Origin: Hyphomonadaceae bacterium
Lineage (GTDB): Bacteria; Pseudomonadota; Alphaproteobacteria; Caulobacterales; Hyphomonadaceae
Length of the DNA stretch: 64,000 nt
Direction of reading: 5' to 3'
NCBI GenBank assembly: GCA_016714495.1
Contig: JADKDU010000006.1
Location: 1 to 64,000 of the forward strand
Shown piece by piece: positions 61,896 to 64,000 of this stretch. A model generated the notes under the pieces. The model ran no database searches. It worked only from the letters and a program-made list of their open reading frames with translations, and had not been told where the DNA came from. The position numbers and the translations under genes were made by a program. How positions within the stretch are numbered: position 1 is the stretch's first letter; each line of letters begins with the position of its first letter.

Positions 61896-62720
61896 CTAGT
61901 GGGCCAGAAGAATAGGCAGGCTGGCTGTGCGGATCATCTCGCGCGACATGCCGCCAAAAATGAACTCGCTCATGCGCGAATTGCCAAATCCCCCCATCAC
62001 GATCAGGTCCGCTTCAATTGCCGCGGCATGATCGAGCACCGCTTTCGCTTCCGTTCTTCCGACGGGCGCGATGACGCAAGTGCGCGGACTTAGTCCACGG
62101 CGCGCAAGATGCGCGGCGATCTCGCCGCCCGCATTGCGGCAATCACTCTCTGTGCGATCCATGTCGACGGTCAGGATTGTAACGAGGTAGGCGCCTGAAA
62201 GCAGATCGTCGGCGTCGTTAAGGGCTCGAGAGGCTTCGCGTGTTGGCGTCCAGCTAACGATGACGTTGCGACCGATGGGGCACGGCGTCCATTTCGGCGG
62301 AACCAGCATGACCGGCCGGCCGGAGTCAAAGAGAACCGACTCGACAAGGCGCTGCTGCCCATCGGTTTCAGGGCGATTCATGACCACAAGGTCATAGTGC
62401 CGCGCCCGTATCGCAATCGAGGAGGATGACTGGCCGTCCTCTAACAGCACGCTCTCGACAGAACCGACGGGCGCTTGGGTGCTTAACCGGCGCCGCAACT
62501 GATCGAGATCCGCGTCCAGCCCGGCTTGTGCATGTTCCCGGATATTCTCCCACACGGGGCTAGCGACCCAACCTTCCGTCATGATCAGCGCCGGCATCCG
62601 CGCAACCATGAGGCCAGAAACACGGCCACTATTCTGCTCAGCCAGCTGTTGGGCCATTGCGACCACGTTGGTCTCCGGCGCTCCGGAAACCACGATCGCG
62701 AGAATATCCCTGAATTTCAT
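61896..62720 (-). CDS. Tandem universal stress protein
   Basis: A 274-aa two-domain Usp. Starts KFRDILAIVVSGAPETNVVAMAQQL and carries the ATP-binding VMGGFGNSRMSEFIFGGMSRE. AGAGG precedes the ATG at 62720. An FNR-like box (GTGATGCAGATCAA) is centred 56.5 bp upstream. It is most like the Usp at 59346, suggesting a recent duplication in the island. Confidence 0.92.
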   Translation of the reverse strand: MKFRDILAIVVSGAPETNVVAMAQQLAEQNSGRVSGLMVARMPALIMTEGWVASPVWENIREHAQAGLDADLDQLRRRLSTQAPVGSVESVLLEDGQSSSSIAIRARHYDLVVMNRPETDGQQRLVESVLFDSGRPVMLVPPKWTPCPIGRNVIVSWTPTREASRALNDADDLLSGAYLVTILTVDMDRTESDCRNAGGEIAAHLARRGLSPRTCVIAPVGRTEAKAVLDHAAAIEADLIVMGGFGNSRMSEFIFGGMSREMIRTASLPILLAH

Positions 62721-62769
62721 GACCGCCTCTGTTGCACGAACAACACTGACCGGAGAACGAAAAGCTGCC

Positions 62770-62783
62770 GTGATGCAGATCAA
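62770..62783 (-). promoter_or_regulatory. FNR/FixK-like box of the 61896 stress gene
   Basis: GTGATGCAGATCAA; first base deviates. Centre 56.5 bp upstream of the ATG at 62720. The site also lies upstream of the divergent diacylglycerol-kinase-like gene at 62951, but 174 bp away. Confidence 0.7.
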
Positions 62784-62950
62784 ATGGCCGGTCCGATTGA
62801 TATCTGGGGGCGCGCTCATTCTGTCGCAACAAATTTCGGCCGCACCGGCAATATCGGCTATTTCGTTGGCGCTGACGGGTCCGGCCGCATTCTTGATCCC
62901 TGTCAACGCACTGAGCCTGTCAATGGGCATGGATGATCGAGGAGAACGCC

Positions 62951-63790
62951 ATGAAAGTATTTGCGCTCGTCAATACCGCGGCTGGCAGTGTCGGACCGGA
63001 TGGCAAGAACCGCATGCTGCGAATGCTCTCGCGATCCGGTATCAGCGCAGATGTCGTTGTCTTCGATCCCGAGTCGGCTGCAAGCCAGGTGCAAAGCCTT
63101 TTGGCCAAGACGCCTGATCTGCTTGTCGTATGGGGCGGCGACGGCACGCATCGCACCGCGCTCAGCATGGCTGGCGTCGGAAGCGATAGTCTTGTGCTGC
63201 TTCCGGGAGGAACAATGAACCTGCTGACGAAATGGATTCACGGCGACAAGCCGTGGGACATCATCCTTCAGAGCATCATTGCGCGTCGGGCGAGACGCAC
63301 ATTAGACGCTGGTCGCGTTGATGACGCTCTCTTTTTCTGCGCCATGATCGCCGGCGCACCCGCACAATTCGCCTTGGCGCGTGAAGATGTTCGCGCAGGC
63401 GACTTTGGCAAAGCGCTGCGCGACACTGGACTCGCGTTGGAAACAGCTGGCCACCTGCATCTCAAGGCGCACACGGGCCTGGGCGCCGACCTCCCCGCAG
63501 CAAATGTCGTCGCCGCGATGGTGGGTCCGCTGTCGCGGTCACGCGGCATGGAAGTCGCTGGCCTCGATGTCCCCTCGCCCGCAGCAGCGCTGGGACTTGC
63601 GTGGTCATCACTTCGCTCGGGCTGGCGCAACCTCAAAGCCGTCGACATTCAGATCACGCAAACCTTAACTGTAGCCGATCCGGACGGCCGGCCGATCCCC
63701 GTGATCATGGATGGCGAGCAGATCGACCTTGGTGCGCGGTTTACGGCTCACTACGCCGAAACGGCCGCAGCCTGCCTCGTCGCGGCCTAG
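62951..63790 (+). CDS. Diacylglycerol-kinase-family lipid kinase
   Basis: A 279-aa protein with the DAGK catalytic fold: LVVWGGDGTHRTALSMAG (GGDG nucleotide motif) and LPGGTMNLLTK (second conserved block). A C-terminal beta-sandwich contains the family's VIMDGEQIDLG near the end. YegS/DgkB-type enzymes phosphorylate membrane lipids such as diacylglycerol. GGAGAAC precedes the ATG at 62951, which is preferred over an upstream start at 62933. Confidence 0.85.
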   Translation: MKVFALVNTAAGSVGPDGKNRMLRMLSRSGISADVVVFDPESAASQVQSLLAKTPDLLVVWGGDGTHRTALSMAGVGSDSLVLLPGGTMNLLTKWIHGDKPWDIILQSIIARRARRTLDAGRVDDALFFCAMIAGAPAQFALAREDVRAGDFGKALRDTGLALETAGHLHLKAHTGLGADLPAANVVAAMVGPLSRSRGMEVAGLDVPSPAAALGLAWSSLRSGWRNLKAVDIQITQTLTVADPDGRPIPVIMDGEQIDLGARFTAHYAETAAACLVAA

Positions 63791-63967
63791 TTGCGCGGCC
63801 GCCGGTCTGCCCCGTCTGATTCTGACGTCCAGGGCAATGAATTCCCCTTGGCCCCGGCGCTTGTTGCACACTTGCGCGGCCTGGGCGATCGGGACCAACA
63901 TGCTGGGACAATCGCGCCTGCTGATGCAGCCCTGCGGCGCATTTTTGCGGCGATCTTGATCCGCGAT

Positions 63968-63981
63968 TTGACGACGCTCAA
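63968..63981. promoter_or_regulatory. FNR/FixK-like site at the right edge of the window
   Basis: TTGACGACGCTCAA keeps TTGA-N6-TCAA. The gene it may control lies beyond the window, so it cannot be tied to a start codon. The 210-base stretch 63791-64000 holds no gene I can support. Confidence 0.3.
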
Positions 63982-64000
63982 GCCCCGAGCCCGGGAAGTG

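Noticed and set aside
63791..64000. Open frame after the diacylglycerol-kinase-family gene
   Set aside because: It directly follows the stop in the same frame, has only a TTG at its head and no motif; 70 open codons are expected by chance at this GC.

Overview
The window is 64 kb of GC-rich DNA from an alphaproteobacterium. Gene content and codon use point to the Caulobacterales/Hyphomonadales side of the class, but no rRNA or other lineage marker is present, so the genus cannot be read. No rRNA, tRNA, CRISPR array, insertion sequence or phage structural gene was recognised.

Region 1 (about 1-43 kb) is ordinary chromosome, densely packed and mostly metabolic or envelope genes. In order it holds: a TetR-HlyD-ABC export operon; galE; cysQ; argE; an FKBP isomerase; threonine ammonia-lyase; two envelope acyltransferases; a redoxin-cytochrome-monooxygenase fusion; a fused dipeptide-type ABC ATPase; a SoxC/SoxD-like sulfite dehydrogenase pair; a PEP mutase-type lyase; an amidohydrolase; a PP2C phosphatase; YebC; TesB; a VanY peptidase; a cobalt-type nitrile hydratase operon; MsrPQ; an arsenic operon (arsR-arsI-arsC-aqpS); and folD with an HNH gene. 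Two otherwise intact genes (the ABC ATPase near 1.5 kb and tesB near 26.5 kb) carry single-base frameshifts, and a run of 53 G lies at 3240-3292. Together these suggest local sequence or assembly error.

Region 2 (about 43-64 kb) differs: long intergenic gaps, pseudogenes (kdpB, two universal stress proteins), repeated families, and no housekeeping genes. It encodes a FixL-like heme-PAS hybrid sensor kinase, a FixK/FNR-type regulator without FNR's cysteine cluster, four intact tandem universal stress proteins, CbpA/CbpM, an ADP-forming acyl-CoA synthetase fused to a GNAT acetyltransferase, two host-attachment-family proteins, two paralogous cytochrome-type lipoproteins, a YqjD/ElaB-like protein, a FrnE/DsbA-like protein, a helix-hairpin-helix protein and a diacylglycerol-kinase-family protein. 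I read fourteen sites close to TTGAT-N4-ATCAA in this half. Most are centred 52-62 bp upstream of a start codon, the spacing expected for FNR/FixK-activated promoters.

My reading of Region 2 is a low-oxygen stress island with its own sensor, regulator and targets. One of the best-placed sites (54811-54824) faces no annotated gene. Downstream of it is a short hairpin-rich segment that could be an FNR/FixK-activated small RNA or a 28-codon protein. That segment and the island's regulatory wiring are the most interesting parts of the window.
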